Below, piece by piece: positions 38,537 to 48,043 of a DNA stretch of 50,554 bases. The DNA is from Candidatus Fusobacterium pullicola (GTDB lineage: Bacteria; Fusobacteriota; Fusobacteriia; Fusobacteriales; Fusobacteriaceae). The stretch covers positions 1-50,554 of the forward strand of contig JAHLFN010000010.1 of the NCBI GenBank assembly GCA_018883725.1. Reading direction: 5' to 3'. Each line of letters opens with the position of its first letter. The stretch's first letter is position 1. The position numbers and the translations under genes are program-made. The notes below the pieces were generated by a model. It was not told where the DNA came from. It was given only the letters and a program-made list of their open reading frames with translations, and searched no databases.

Positions 38537-39202
38537 ATGTTATACATAGTGGCAACACCTATTGGAAATCTTGAAGATATGACTTTAAGAGGAATTCGTA
38601 TTCTAAAAGAGGTAAACTATATATTTGCTGAAGATACGAGAGTTACAAAAAAATTATTAAATCATTTTGAGATAGAGAATACTGTATATAGATATGATGA
38701 GTTTACAAAGATGCATCAGATAACAAATATAATCAATCTATTGAAAGAGGGAAAGGATATAGCATTAGTTACAGATGCTGGAACACCATGTATATCTGAC
38801 CCAGGTTATGAATTAGTAGATGCGGCTCATAAAGAGGGAATAAAAGTAGTTCCAATTCCAGGAGCTAGTGCTCTTACTGCTTCTGCTTCAGTAGCTGGAT
38901 TAAGTATGAGAAGATTTTGTTTTGAAGGGTTTTTACCTAAGAAAAAGGGAAGACAGACTCTTTTAAAATCTTTAGCTGAAGAAGAAAGAACAATAGTCAT
39001 ATATGAATCTCCATTTAGAATTGAAAAAACTTTAAGAGATATAGAGCAGTTTATAGGTGTGAGAGAGGTAGTAATCATAAGAGAGATAACTAAAATCTAT
39101 GAAGAGATAATGAGAGGAACTACTACTGAGCTTATAGAGAGATTATCTAAAAATCCTATAAAGGGAGAGATCGTTCTTTTAATAAAAGGATTAGAAGATT
39201 AA
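38537..39202 (+). CDS. rsmI: 16S rRNA C1402 ribose 2'-O-methyltransferase
   Basis: A 221-residue tetrapyrrole-methylase-fold enzyme methylating ribose of C1402 in 16S rRNA. 'LYIVATPIGNLEDMTLRGI', 'AEDTRVTKKLLNHF', 'VTDAGTPCISDPGYELV' and 'PIPGASALTASASVAGL' are complete. It ends soon after 'PIKGEIVLLIKG', so it lacks the C-terminal extension of about 60 residues present in E. coli RsmI. The catalytic core is complete, so it may be active. AGGAGAG precedes the ATG. Confidence 0.93.
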   Translation: MLYIVATPIGNLEDMTLRGIRILKEVNYIFAEDTRVTKKLLNHFEIENTVYRYDEFTKMHQITNIINLLKEGKDIALVTDAGTPCISDPGYELVDAAHKEGIKVVPIPGASALTASASVAGLSMRRFCFEGFLPKKKGRQTLLKSLAEEERTIVIYESPFRIEKTLRDIEQFIGVREVVIIREITKIYEEIMRGTTTELIERLSKNPIKGEIVLLIKGLED

Positions 39203-39228
39203 AATTTAAAGGTTAAAAGGAGTAAGTT

Positions 39229-40092
39229 ATGTCAATGACAAAAATTAACTGGTATCCTGGACATATGAAGAAAACAAAAGACTTGATAAAGGATAATATG
39301 CAACTTATAGATATAGTTCTTGAAGTTGTAGATGCTAGAATCCCTATATCAAGTAAAAATCCGGATATTACAGTTTTTGCAAAGAATAAAAAGAGAGTAA
39401 TAGTTTTAAATAAATCAGACCTTGTAGATAAAAAAGAGTTAGCTTATTGGAAAAAATATTTTAAAGAGAATAACTTTGCTGATGAAGTGCTAGAGATAAG
39501 TGCTGAAACAGGATTTAATATAAAAGGATTATACTCAATAATAGATAAGGTATCAGCAGAGAAAAAAGAGAAAATGATGGCTAAAGGTCTTAGAAAAGTA
39601 AATACAAGACTTATGGTAGTAGGTATTCCAAATGTTGGAAAATCTAGATTGATCAATAGAATAGTTGGAAAAAATAGTGCTGGAGTAGGAAATAAACCTG
39701 GGTTTACTAAAGGAAAACAATGGGTAAGAATAAAAGAGGGATTGGAGCTTTTAGATATGCCTGGAATACTTTGGCCAAAATTTGAAAGTGAAGAAGTAGG
39801 ACAAAACTTAGCTATTACAGGAGCTATAAAAGATGAGATACTTCCAATAGAAGAGATAGCAGGAATACTTATCTCTAAGATGATAAGATATGAGATGTGG
39901 AATACATTAAAAGAGAGATATAAACTTTTAGATGAGGATAAGAGTGAAATTATGGGAGAGATCTTAGAAAAGATAGCTCTTAGATGTAAGATGTTCAATA
40001 AAGGGGAGAGTCTAAATGTACAGCAAGCAGCTTATACTGTACTAAGAGATTATAGAGGATGTAGACTTGGAAAATTTGGACTAGATAGATAG
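39229..40092 (+). CDS. rbgA: Ribosome biogenesis GTPase RbgA (YlqF)
   Basis: A 287-residue circularly permuted GTPase that acts in late 50S subunit assembly. The 'WYPGHMKKTKDLIKD' N terminus is diagnostic. G4 'NKSDLVDK' (about 64) precedes G1 'GIPNVGKSRLIN' (about 133), and G3 is 'DMPGILWPKF'. The C-terminal helical domain is normal in length. AAGGAG precedes the start. The second in-frame ATG at 39235 is an alternative. Confidence 0.96.
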   Translation: MSMTKINWYPGHMKKTKDLIKDNMQLIDIVLEVVDARIPISSKNPDITVFAKNKKRVIVLNKSDLVDKKELAYWKKYFKENNFADEVLEISAETGFNIKGLYSIIDKVSAEKKEKMMAKGLRKVNTRLMVVGIPNVGKSRLINRIVGKNSAGVGNKPGFTKGKQWVRIKEGLELLDMPGILWPKFESEEVGQNLAITGAIKDEILPIEEIAGILISKMIRYEMWNTLKERYKLLDEDKSEIMGEILEKIALRCKMFNKGESLNVQQAAYTVLRDYRGCRLGKFGLDR

Positions 40093-40106
40093 TTGTGGAG
40101 GATTTT

Positions 40107-40928
40107 ATGGAAAAGCTGAATGTAGATTTAAGTGTTTTAGAAGAGGTGCTTGTAAATTTTTTAAGAGAGGAAGCTGGAAAAGTAGGATTTAAAAAGGTTG
40201 TACTTGGACTTTCTGGAGGAATAGATTCAGCTCTAGTAGCTTTTTTAGCTGTTAAGGCCTTTGGTCCAGAGAATGTTCTTGGAATAATGATGCCTTATAA
40301 GAGTTCGAGTAAAGAGAGTGTAGAACATGCACAATTAGTTATAGAAAAAACAGGAATGAGAAGTAAACTTGTGGAGATAACTCCGATGGTAGATGCTTAC
40401 TTTGCTATGAATCCAGATATGAATAGCTTAAGAAAAGGAAATAAGATGGCAAGAGAAAGAATGTCAATACTCTTTGATCATTCTGCAGCAGAGAATGCTC
40501 TTGTTTTAGGAACATCTAATAAAACTGAGCTGTTACTAGGATATGGAACACAATTTGGAGATTCTGCATCAGCTATAAATGCTATAGGAGATCTTTATAA
40601 GACTCATGTATGGGATTTAGCTAGACATATGGGTGTACCAAATGAGCTTATAGATAAAAAACCAAGTGCTGACCTTTGGGAAGGACAAACAGATGAGCAA
40701 GAGCTGGGATACTCATATAAGATGGCAGATGAGATCTTATTTAGATTTGTTGAGGAGAGAAAGAGTGCAGATGAGATAGTGAAAGAGGGATACTCTCAAG
40801 AGATAGTAGAAAAAATTATAAGAAGAACTAAAATGATGCAGTATAAAAGAGTTATGCCTGTAATTGCAAAGGTATTCCCAAGAGGGATAGGAGCTGGATT
40901 TAGATACCCTAGAGATTGGGGAGTATAG
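40107..40928 (+). CDS. nadE: Ammonia-dependent NAD+ synthetase
   Basis: A 273-residue enzyme that amidates nicotinic acid adenine dinucleotide to NAD+. The PP-loop is 'LGLSGGIDSALVA', and 'TSNKTELLLGYGTQFGD' and 'PSADLWEGQTDE' are family motifs. There is no glutaminase (nitrilase) domain, so ammonia is the expected nitrogen donor. ATG 40107 is chosen, with TGGAGG (40096-40101) 5 nt upstream. A GTG at 40095 is in frame but would overlap that ribosome site. Confidence 0.96.
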   Translation: MEKLNVDLSVLEEVLVNFLREEAGKVGFKKVVLGLSGGIDSALVAFLAVKAFGPENVLGIMMPYKSSSKESVEHAQLVIEKTGMRSKLVEITPMVDAYFAMNPDMNSLRKGNKMARERMSILFDHSAAENALVLGTSNKTELLLGYGTQFGDSASAINAIGDLYKTHVWDLARHMGVPNELIDKKPSADLWEGQTDEQELGYSYKMADEILFRFVEERKSADEIVKEGYSQEIVEKIIRRTKMMQYKRVMPVIAKVFPRGIGAGFRYPRDWGV

Positions 40929-40956
40929 AAAATTTAAAAAGAAGGGGATTGGCATT

Positions 40957-41322
40957 ATGAATAAAGATGAGCATTTAAGACAGGAACTCGACGAATTTAA
41001 GAAAGAGAAAGAAAGAATAAGAAACATAGTAGGAGAGATAGGGGGAAAAAATAATAAACAACACAAAATCATAAGTATGATATTTGTTCTATTGATAGGA
41101 GTTTTATTGATACTTGGAGTTGTTTTACAGAAAATAACACTATCTTTAACATTAGAAATAGTTGTTCTTTTAGGTGTATTTAAAATAATCTGGATGTTCT
41201 ATGAATCACAAAGGGCAAACCACTTTCAATTTTGGATACTTAACTCATTAGAGTTTAGATTGAATGAGATAGATAAAAGAGTTAAAAGAATCGAAAAAAT
41301 GATGAAAGAAGAGAATAAATAA
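40957..41322 (+). CDS. Small membrane protein with coiled-coil ends
   Basis: A 121-residue protein of unknown function. Two adjacent TM segments (about 39-57 and 63-82) form a hairpin, flanked by charged helical ends ('DELDEFKKEKERIRNI'-like N terminus, 'LNEIDKRVKRIEKMMKEE' C terminus) with heptad character. Both termini would face the cytoplasm. I do not recognise the family. It ends the tlyA-nadE operon, directly before a strong terminator. Confidence 0.65.
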   Translation: MNKDEHLRQELDEFKKEKERIRNIVGEIGGKNNKQHKIISMIFVLLIGVLLILGVVLQKITLSLTLEIVVLLGVFKIIWMFYESQRANHFQFWILNSLEFRLNEIDKRVKRIEKMMKEENK

Positions 41323-41333
41323 AAAATGTAAAT

Positions 41334-41380
41334 AGGGATTATTACAAGTGTTTAAAAGTGTAATAATCCCTTATTTTTAT
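41334..41380. terminator. Bidirectional terminator
   Basis: A perfect 13-bp stem pairs 41334-41346 with 41359-41371, followed on the plus strand by TTATTTTTA. On the minus strand the hairpin is followed by T-rich sequence (about 41318-41330). It would end both the nadE-side operon and any leftward transcript of the 41377-41475 small gene. Confidence 0.85.
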
Positions 41381-41475
41381 GAAAAAAAGTTAAATTTTTT
41401 TAAATCCTCTTCCTCTTCTTCCATAATTATTTCGTTAATATCTTTAAAATGAGCAAAATTTATTCTACCATCCAT
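41377..41475 (-). CDS. Possible 32-residue acidic microprotein
   Basis: An open frame of 33 codons including the stop. It starts 'MDGRINFAHFKDIN', continues with an acidic stretch of six Glu/Asp residues (E19-D24) and ends 'LKKFNFFS'. AAAGGGA lies 8 nt upstream of its ATG as a possible ribosome site. Its stop abuts the bidirectional terminator. A TTGTCA-like -35 (41528-41533, minus) with AATAAT (41504-41509) could serve as a promoter. It is the only leftward candidate gene within the plus-strand block. No homolog is recognised. Confidence 0.4.
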   Translation of the reverse strand: MDGRINFAHFKDINEIIMEEEEEDLKKFNFFS

Positions 41476-41549
41476 ATTTAAAATCCCTTTAAAAGAAAAT
41501 AGAATTATTTTTGAAAAGTAACCTATTTGACAAGTAATCTCCCTTTACA

Positions 41550-41578
41550 TTGATTTTTTTATATAAATATGATATAAT
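41550..41578 (+). promoter_or_regulatory. Promoter of the prfA operon
   Basis: TTGATT (41550-41555), 17 bp, TATAAT (41573-41578), 38 bp before the prfA GTG. The rest of the 41323-41615 gap holds the bidirectional terminator and the possible minus-strand small gene. Confidence 0.65.
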
Positions 41579-41615
41579 TAATAAGTTATAGTGTAGAAAA
41601 GGAGATGAGAAGATA

Positions 41616-42692
41616 GTGTTCGCTAAGTTAGAAGAGGTTGTAAGAAGATTTGATGAACTTAATGAGATGTTAGGGTCTCCAGAGATTTTATCTGACCCTA
41701 AAAAAATGATGGAATGTAATAAAGCTTTAGCTGATATAACTCCACTTGTAGAAAAATATAAAGAGTATAAAACTCTTAGTGAAGATTTACAGTTCATAAA
41801 AGAGAATATCAGAAATGAAAAAGATCCTGATATGAGAGAAATGATGAATGAGGAGCAAAAGGAGCTTGAAGAGAAGTTACCTGAGTATGAGAAAGAATTA
41901 AAAATTCTTTTACTTCCAAAAGATGAGAACGATGATAAAAACGTTATCGTAGAGATCAGAGGAGGAGCAGGAGGAGATGAAGCTGCTCTATTTGCTGGAG
42001 ACCTATTCAGAATGTACTGCAGATATGCAGAAAGAAGAAAATGGAAGATAGAGATAATTGAGAAGCAAGAGATTGGTATTGGAGGGTTAAAAGAGGCAGT
42101 ATTCAGTATCAATGGATTAGGAGCTTACTCAAGATTAAAATTTGAATCTGGAGTACACAGAGTACAAAGAGTTCCTGAAACAGAATCAGCAGGAAGAGTA
42201 CATACTTCTACAGCAACTGTAGCTGTATTACCAGAAGTAGAAGACGTAAAAGAAGTTAAGATAGATCCAAAAGATCTTAAGATAGATACATATAGATCTG
42301 GAGGAGCAGGAGGTCAGCACGTAAACATGACTGACTCAGCTGTTAGAATTACTCACTTACCAACTGGAATAGTAGTACAATGTCAAGATGAAAGATCTCA
42401 GTTAAAAAATAGAGAGAAAGCTATGAAACACTTAGCATCTAAACTATATGAGATGGAATGTGAAAAACAAAGAAGCCAAGTTGAAAGCGAAAGAAAACTT
42501 CAAGTAGGAACAGGGGATAGATCTGAAAAGATCAGAACATACAACTTCCCACAAGGAAGAATTACAGATCACAGAATTAAGTATACTGTATATCAATTAG
42601 ATGCATTCTTAGATGGAGATATAGATGAGATGATAGATGCTCTTATCACATTTAACCAAGCTGAGATGTTGGCTAGTGCATCAGAAGAGTAA
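41616..42692 (+). CDS. prfA: Peptide chain release factor 1
   Basis: A 358-residue class I release factor recognising UAA and UAG. The peptidyl-tRNA hydrolysis motif GGQ is in '[17 protein letters not shown]' (near residue 232). The codon-recognition tripeptide region lies in the '[21 protein letters not shown]' segment. Start is GTG 41616, with AAGGAG about 11 nt upstream, a rather long spacing. The Gln of GGQ is the likely substrate of the PrmC encoded next. Confidence 0.97.
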   Translation: MFAKLEEVVRRFDELNEMLGSPEILSDPKKMMECNKALADITPLVEKYKEYKTLSEDLQFIKENIRNEKDPDMREMMNEEQKELEEKLPEYEKELKILLLPKDENDDKNVIVEIRGGAGGDEAALFAGDLFRMYCRYAERRKWKIEIIEKQEIGIGGLKEAVFSINGLGAYSRLKFESGVHRVQRVPETESAGRVHTSTATVAVLPEVEDVKEVKIDPKDLKIDTYRSGGAGGQHVNMTDSAVRITHLPTGIVVQCQDERSQLKNREKAMKHLASKLYEMECEKQRSQVESERKLQVGTGDRSEKIRTYNFPQGRITDHRIKYTVYQLDAFLDGDIDEMIDALITFNQAEMLASASEE

Positions 42693-42693
42693 G

Positions 42694-43830
42694 ATGAATC
42701 TATTAGAAATATTAAATTTTTCAAAAGAGTATTTGCAAAAATACTCTTTTTCAAAACCCCGTCTTGAAAGTGAAAAGCTAATAGCAACAGTTTTGAAATT
42801 GGATAGAATAACTCTCTATGCATATTTTGATATGGAGCTTACAACAGAACAGAAGGATACAATAAAAAAATATCTTAGAGAGATGGCAAAAGGTAGAATA
42901 GGTTTTGATGAACTTATGAAGAGTAAGGGAGATATGGAGCTAGATATGAAAAGTTATAAAGAGGAAAATTATGAGCTGCTAAAAAAATCTATTGAGTACC
43001 TAGAGAGGTATCAAGTGCCAAATGCAAGACTTGATGCTGAGTATATTTTTGCACATATCTTGAAGGTAAGCAGAGTGACACTAACTTTAAATCTGAACAA
43101 AAAAATAGAAGATGAAGATAAAAATAGAATAAGAGAGATGTTAGTAGCTAGAGGAAAAGAGAGAAAACCTTTACAATATTTACTTGGAGAATGGGAGTTC
43201 TACGGATATCCATTCAAGGTTGATGAGAGGGTTCTTATTCCAAGAGCTGATACAGAGATATTGGTAGAACAGTGTAAATACTTAGTAAATGAGCTACCAA
43301 CTCCTAAGATAATGGATATAGGAACAGGTAGTGGAGCTATTGCTATATCTTTAGGAAAAGAGTTACCAAATGCCAATATATTGGGATTAGATATAAGTGA
43401 GGGAGCTTTAGAAGTAGCAACTCAAAATAGAGATATGAATGAGGCTACCAATGTAAAATTTCTTAAATCAGATGTATTTTCAACTTTGAGAGATGAAAAA
43501 TACAAAAATGTGAAATTTAATCTAATCGTTTCAAATCCACCATATATCCCTACTGGAGAGTATGTAGAACTGATGCCAGAGGTTTTAAAATATGAGCCTA
43601 AGAATGCTCTTACAGATGGAGGAGATGGTTATTATTTCTATGAAAAAATATCTAAAGAGGCTAAGGAGTTTTTAACAAAGGATGGATATTTAGCCTTTGA
43701 AGTGGGATATAATCAAGCTGAAAAGGTAGCTGAATATATGAGAGATAATGGATTTGATGTACTATCAATAGTAAAAGATTATGGTGGAATAGATAGAGTA
43801 GTAATTGGAAAGAGAAGAGAGGAAAACTAA
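42694..43830 (+). CDS. prmC: Release factor glutamine methyltransferase with duplicated N-terminal domain
   Basis: A 378-residue PrmC/HemK, about 100 residues longer than usual. The C-terminal Rossmann domain has '[14 protein letters not shown]' for SAM and the 'SNPPYIP' catalytic motif. '[13 protein letters not shown]' and '[13 protein letters not shown]' are standard. The N-terminal helical domain appears twice: residues about 2-65 ('[18 protein letters not shown]', '[17 protein letters not shown]') and about 90-150 ('[17 protein letters not shown]', '[17 protein letters not shown]'). It methylates the GGQ Gln of release factors. ATG 42694 begins one base after the prfA stop. Confidence 0.94.
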   Translation: MNLLEILNFSKEYLQKYSFSKPRLESEKLIATVLKLDRITLYAYFDMELTTEQKDTIKKYLREMAKGRIGFDELMKSKGDMELDMKSYKEENYELLKKSIEYLERYQVPNARLDAEYIFAHILKVSRVTLTLNLNKKIEDEDKNRIREMLVARGKERKPLQYLLGEWEFYGYPFKVDERVLIPRADTEILVEQCKYLVNELPTPKIMDIGTGSGAIAISLGKELPNANILGLDISEGALEVATQNRDMNEATNVKFLKSDVFSTLRDEKYKNVKFNLIVSNPPYIPTGEYVELMPEVLKYEPKNALTDGGDGYYFYEKISKEAKEFLTKDGYLAFEVGYNQAEKVAEYMRDNGFDVLSIVKDYGGIDRVVIGKRREEN

Positions 43831-44861
43831 TGTCTACAAAACTATGTGATTATGATTACCATCTACCAGAGGAATTGATAGGTCAAGAGCCAAGAGAGCC
43901 TAGAGACCATTCAAAACTTATGTTAGTAGATAAGAGTAATAAAAAAATAGAACATAAACATTTTTATGATATAATAGATTATTTACAAGAGGGAGATATC
44001 TTAGTAAGGAACTCTACAAAGGTAATCCCAGCTAGACTTTTTGGACACAAAGAAACTGGTGGAGTATTGGAGATTTTACTTATTAAAAGAATAAATCTAG
44101 ATACTTGGGAGTGTCTTTTAAAACCAGCTAAAAAATTGAAGCTAGGTCAAAAACTATATGTTGGACCAAATAATGAACTAGTAGCTGAACTTATTGAGAG
44201 AAAAGAGGATGGAAATAGAGTTTTAAAGTTTACTTATGAAGGAGCTTTTGAAGAGGTACTTGATAAACTTGGAAATATGCCATTACCACCATATATAGTA
44301 GAGGCTCTAAAAGAGAAAGAGAGATATCAAACTGTATATGCTCAAAGAGGAGAGTCAGTGGCAGCACCAACTGCTGGACTTCATTTCACTAAGGAGCTAT
44401 TGGAGAAGATAGAGAAAAAAGGGATAAAGATTGTTGATATATTCCTTGAAGTTGGGCTAGGGACATTTAGACCTGTACAGACTGAAGATGTATTAGACCA
44501 TAAGATGCATGAGGAAGTTTTTGAGATACCTCAAGAGGCAGCTGATATAATTAATAGAGGAAAGGCAGAGGGAAGAAGAATTATCTCTGTTGGAACAACT
44601 AGTACAAGGGCTTTAGAATCATCAGTAGATGAAAATGGAAAGGTTATAGCTCAAAAGGGAAGTACAGAGATATTTATATATCCAGGATATAAGTTTAAAG
44701 TGGTAGATGCCCTTATTACAAACTTTCACTTACCAAAATCTACTCTACTTATGCTAGTATCAGCTTTTTCAAGTAGAGAGTTTATGTTAGATGTATATGA
44801 GACAGCTGTAAAAGAGGAGTATCATTTCTTCAGTTTTGGAGATGCAATGTTTATCTATTAA
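43830..44861 (+). CDS. queA: tRNA preQ1-ribosyltransferase-isomerase
   Basis: A 343-residue enzyme that transfers and isomerises the ribosyl group of SAM to preQ1 in tRNA, forming epoxyqueuosine. '[23 protein letters not shown]' at the N terminus, '[13 protein letters not shown]', 'APTAGLHFT' and '[16 protein letters not shown]' are diagnostic. Length is normal. The start overlaps the prmC stop by one base. No other queuosine genes (tgt, queG/H) are in the window. Confidence 0.97.
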   Translation: MSTKLCDYDYHLPEELIGQEPREPRDHSKLMLVDKSNKKIEHKHFYDIIDYLQEGDILVRNSTKVIPARLFGHKETGGVLEILLIKRINLDTWECLLKPAKKLKLGQKLYVGPNNELVAELIERKEDGNRVLKFTYEGAFEEVLDKLGNMPLPPYIVEALKEKERYQTVYAQRGESVAAPTAGLHFTKELLEKIEKKGIKIVDIFLEVGLGTFRPVQTEDVLDHKMHEEVFEIPQEAADIINRGKAEGRRIISVGTTSTRALESSVDENGKVIAQKGSTEIFIYPGYKFKVVDALITNFHLPKSTLLMLVSAFSSREFMLDVYETAVKEEYHFFSFGDAMFIY

Positions 44862-44874
44862 TGGAGTTGATGTG

Positions 44875-45423
44875 ATGAGAATAATTGCAGGAGATGCAAA
44901 AAATAAGAGAATAAAAAGTAGAAAGGGAACAGATACAAGACCTACATTAGGAAGTATGAAGGAGTCACTTTTTTCTATAATTGCTCCCTATGTACCTGAT
45001 TCTGTATTTTTAGATCTATTCAGTGGAAGTGGAAGCATATCTTTAGAGGCTTTAAGTAGAGGAGCTAAAAGAGCTGTAATGATAGAAAAAGATGCGGAAG
45101 CTTTAAAATATATAATAGAGAATGTAAATAACTTAGGATATGAAGATAGATGTAGAGCTTATAAAAATGATGTTTTAAGAGCTATTGAAATCTTAGGAAG
45201 AAAAGGAGAGAAGTTCAACATAATCTTTATGGACCCACCATACAAAGATGAGGTGTGTACTAAGGTTATGAAGGCTATAGAAAAACATAAGATATTAGCT
45301 GAAGATGGACTTATAATATGTGAGCACCATGTTTTTGAAGAGATGGCTGATAATATTGGAGAGTATAAGAAGGCTGACGAGAGAAAATATGGTAAAAAAT
45401 GTATAACTTTCTATACTAGATAG
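44875..45423 (+). CDS. rsmD: 16S rRNA m2G966 methyltransferase
   Basis: A 182-residue Rossmann methyltransferase for G966 of 16S rRNA. It begins with the family signature 'MRIIAGDAKNKRIK', and 'DTRPTLGSMKESLFSII', 'FLDLFSGSGSISLEALSRGA' and the catalytic 'MDPPYKDE' follow. ATG 44875 is chosen because the domain begins there and GGAG lies about 9 nt upstream; an in-frame ATG at 44836 would read through the queA end. Confidence 0.95.
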   Translation: MRIIAGDAKNKRIKSRKGTDTRPTLGSMKESLFSIIAPYVPDSVFLDLFSGSGSISLEALSRGAKRAVMIEKDAEALKYIIENVNNLGYEDRCRAYKNDVLRAIEILGRKGEKFNIIFMDPPYKDEVCTKVMKAIEKHKILAEDGLIICEHHVFEEMADNIGEYKKADERKYGKKCITFYTR

Positions 45424-45431
45424 GAGGAAGT

Positions 45432-45635
45432 ATGAAATTTGAAGAAAATCTTGCAGAGATAGATGAGATAATAGAGAGATTAGAGAGTGGGGAGCTATCC
45501 CTTGCTGAATCTATAAAAGAGTATGAGACAGCTATGAAGTTACTCAAAAAATCTTCTGATCTATTGAATAAGGCAGAGGGAAAGGTTTTAAAAGTAGTAG
45601 AGAAAGATGATGAAATACTACTTGAGGAGGTATAA
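45432..45635 (+). CDS. xseB: Exodeoxyribonuclease VII small subunit
   Basis: A 67-residue helical protein with the XseB signature 'KFEENLAEIDEIIERLESGELSLAESIKEYE' spread over residues 2-32. It partners XseA to degrade single-stranded DNA. xseA is not in this window. TAGGAGG precedes the start, and ispA follows, the usual xseB-ispA order. Confidence 0.95.
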   Translation: MKFEENLAEIDEIIERLESGELSLAESIKEYETAMKLLKKSSDLLNKAEGKVLKVVEKDDEILLEEV

Positions 45636-45636
45636 G

Positions 45637-46524
45637 ATGTTATTTAAAGAGTATCTTGGAATGGGAAAAAAAATGGTAGAGGATGGAATTGATAAGTATC
45701 TAGAGGAGTTAACTTATCCAGAGGTAATAGCAGAAGGTATGAGATATGCTGTACTAAATGGCGGAAAAAGATTAAGACCAATACTTCTATTTATGACTTT
45801 AGATATACTGGGAAGCAAAAAAGAAGAGGGGCTTGCAACTGCTGCAACTATTGAAATGATACACTCATACTCTCTAGTTCATGATGATTTACCAGCTCTT
45901 GATAATGATGATTATAGAAGAGGAAAATTAACTACTCATAAAAAATTTGGAGAGGCTGAAGGGATACTTATAGGAGATGCTCTTTTAACACATGCCTTCT
46001 ATATACTTACAGAGAAAAATTCACATCTTTCACCAGAGAAGATAGTTGAGATAGTAAAGCTAACATCTAGTTATGCTGGAATCAATGGAATGATAGGTGG
46101 ACAGATGGTAGATATAGCTAGTGAAGGAAAAAAGATTGATTTAGAAACTTTAAAATATATACATGCTAATAAGACAGGAAAATTAATAAAACTGCCTGTA
46201 GAGGTGGCTTGTATAATAGCTGGAGCTTCTAAAGAGGAGAGAGCAACTCTTATAAAATACTCTGAATTGATAGGACTTGCTTTCCAAATAAAAGATGATA
46301 TCTTAGATATTGAAGGAGATTTTGAAACAATAGGAAAGCCTGTTGGAAGTGATTTAGCACTTGATAAATCAACATACCCATCTATTTTAGGAATGGAAGA
46401 GAGTAAAAGATTATTAAATGAAACAATAGAAGAGGCTAAAGCTATTGTAAAAAATAAATTTGGAGAAGAGAGAAGTCAAATTTTATTAGATTTAGCTGAT
46501 TATATAGGAAATAGGGATAAATAG
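45637..46524 (+). CDS. ispA: Polyprenyl synthase (farnesyl/geranylgeranyl diphosphate synthase)
   Basis: A 295-residue trans-prenyltransferase that makes C15 or C20 prenyl diphosphate. The first aspartate-rich motif is 'HDDLPALDNDDYRRG' and the second 'IKDDILDIEGD'. 'LNGGKRLRPILLF' is the conserved substrate-binding entry. ATG 45637 is chosen, with GAGGAGG (45624-45630) 6 nt upstream; an in-frame ATG at 45607 lies inside xseB. Downstream of dxs in the same pathway. A hairpin terminator follows. Confidence 0.95.
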   Translation: MLFKEYLGMGKKMVEDGIDKYLEELTYPEVIAEGMRYAVLNGGKRLRPILLFMTLDILGSKKEEGLATAATIEMIHSYSLVHDDLPALDNDDYRRGKLTTHKKFGEAEGILIGDALLTHAFYILTEKNSHLSPEKIVEIVKLTSSYAGINGMIGGQMVDIASEGKKIDLETLKYIHANKTGKLIKLPVEVACIIAGASKEERATLIKYSELIGLAFQIKDDILDIEGDFETIGKPVGSDLALDKSTYPSILGMEESKRLLNETIEEAKAIVKNKFGEERSQILLDLADYIGNRDK

Positions 46525-46527
46525 TGG

Positions 46528-46566
46528 AAAGGACAGGTAGCAATTTCGAATTGAACCTGTCCTTTT
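46528..46566 (+). terminator. Terminator after ispA
   Basis: AAAGGACAGGT (46528-46538) pairs perfectly with ACCTGTCCTTT (46555-46565), with an inner AATT/AATT helix around TCG. The T run is short (four), so it may be a moderate terminator. Confidence 0.75.
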
Positions 46567-46632
46567 AGTATATTAAAAAATATATTTTTATTTTGAAAAA
46601 ACACAGTATTTAATGTTAAAAAAATATAAAAT

Positions 46633-46661
46633 TTTACATTTTTTTCTAAAAATGTTATAAT
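46633..46661 (+). promoter_or_regulatory. Promoter of the AAA_14/DUF4143 gene
   Basis: TTTACA (46633-46638), 17 bp, TATAAT (46656-46661), 38 bp before the ATG at 46700. This isolates the gene from the ispA operon. Confidence 0.7.
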
Positions 46662-46699
46662 AAAGTTAACACTAAATATATTAAAAAAAGAGGTTAAAG

Positions 46700-47998
46700 A
46701 TGTATAGAAAAATTTTTCAATATTTAAAAGAATGGAAAGAAAGTCCATATAGGAAACCGCTTATATTACAAGGGGCAAGACAAGTAGGAAAAACTCACTC
46801 TGTTCTAACTTTTGGAAAAAATGAATATGAAAATGTTGCATACTTTAATTTTGAAACTGATATTAGATTGAAAGAAACATTTGAAGAAAATATAAATCCA
46901 GATTATTTAATTCCAATACTTTCTAGACTATCAAATCAAACTATAATAAAAGATAAAACCCTTATATTTTTTGATGAGATACAACTTTGTGAAAAAGCTT
47001 TAACATCATTAAAATACTTCTATGAACAAGCTCCGGAATATCATATTATTGTGGCAGGCAGTTTACTTGGAATAACTGTAAATAGACAAGAGTTTTCATT
47101 TCCAGTTGGGAAGGTAGATATTAAAACTTTATATCCGATGGATTTAGAGGAGTTTTTATTAGCTATGGGAGAAGAGGAGTTAATAAAATCTATTAAAAAA
47201 TCCTTTGAAGAGAATATTCCCATGCCAAGTGTACTACATAATGTTGCTTTAGAATATTATAGAAAATACTTGGTAGTTGGCGGAATGCCAGAGTGTGTAA
47301 GTAAATTTAGAGAAACACAAAACTATACTTTGATTAGACACACTCAAGATATGATACTACTAAGCTATTTAAATGACATGAGTAAATACAATGTTACAAA
47401 TGAGATAAAAAAGACAAGATTAGTTTATGATAATATTACTGTACAACTATCTAAGGAAAATACAAAGTTTCAATATAAATTAGTAAAATCAGGTGGAAGA
47501 GCTTCAGAATTTGAAAATGCTATTGAATGGCTAATATTTTCAGGGATAACTTCTAGGATATATGGATTAGAAGATATTATGAAACCTTTAGAGAACTATA
47601 AGAATACAGAAGCTTTTAAAATCTATGTATCAGATATAGGACTTTTATGTGCTAAAAAAGAGATAATACCAGAAGATATATTGTATCTTTCAAATGAATT
47701 AAATGATTTTAAAGGTGGAATGACTGAGAACTATGTAAATATTCAACTCAATGTAAAAGAATACACTCAATACTATTGGAAAGCACCAAAGGGAGCATAC
47801 GAGATAGATTTTATTATTATGAGAGAGGGAAAAATAATTCCAATAGAGGTAAAATCTGCTGATAATACTAGGTCTAAAAGCTTAGATTACTATATAAAAA
47901 GATATCAGCCAGAATATGCTATTAAAATTTCAACTAAAAATTTTGGTTTTGAAAATGGAGTAAAGAGTATTCCTCTATATGCTGTTTTTTGTATTTAG
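46700..47998 (+). CDS. AAA_14 / DUF4143 ATPase
   Basis: A 432-residue protein of the ATPase family with an N-terminal AAA_14 domain and a C-terminal DUF4143 domain. Walker A is 'GARQVGKTH' near residue 26 and Walker B 'LIFFDEIQ' near 90. The C terminus 'YEIDFIIMREGKIIPIEVKS' has the D...E-x-K pattern of a PD-(D/E)xK nuclease-like fold. Such genes are multicopy and mobile in Bacteroidetes and Fusobacteria, with uncertain roles in DNA-related or defence processes. The gene has its own promoter and terminator and stands alone. Confidence 0.9.
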   Translation: MYRKIFQYLKEWKESPYRKPLILQGARQVGKTHSVLTFGKNEYENVAYFNFETDIRLKETFEENINPDYLIPILSRLSNQTIIKDKTLIFFDEIQLCEKALTSLKYFYEQAPEYHIIVAGSLLGITVNRQEFSFPVGKVDIKTLYPMDLEEFLLAMGEEELIKSIKKSFEENIPMPSVLHNVALEYYRKYLVVGGMPECVSKFRETQNYTLIRHTQDMILLSYLNDMSKYNVTNEIKKTRLVYDNITVQLSKENTKFQYKLVKSGGRASEFENAIEWLIFSGITSRIYGLEDIMKPLENYKNTEAFKIYVSDIGLLCAKKEIIPEDILYLSNELNDFKGGMTENYVNIQLNVKEYTQYYWKAPKGAYEIDFIIMREGKIIPIEVKSADNTRSKSLDYYIKRYQPEYAIKISTKNFGFENGVKSIPLYAVFCI

Positions 47999-48043
47999 TA
48001 TTAAAAGGTATTGTTACATTTTTTTAATAGCTCAAGTAATTAA

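Noticed and set aside
46700-47998. AAA_14/DUF4143 gene as part of a toxin-antitoxin or multi-gene defence system
   Set aside because: It has its own promoter and terminator and no partner gene on either side.
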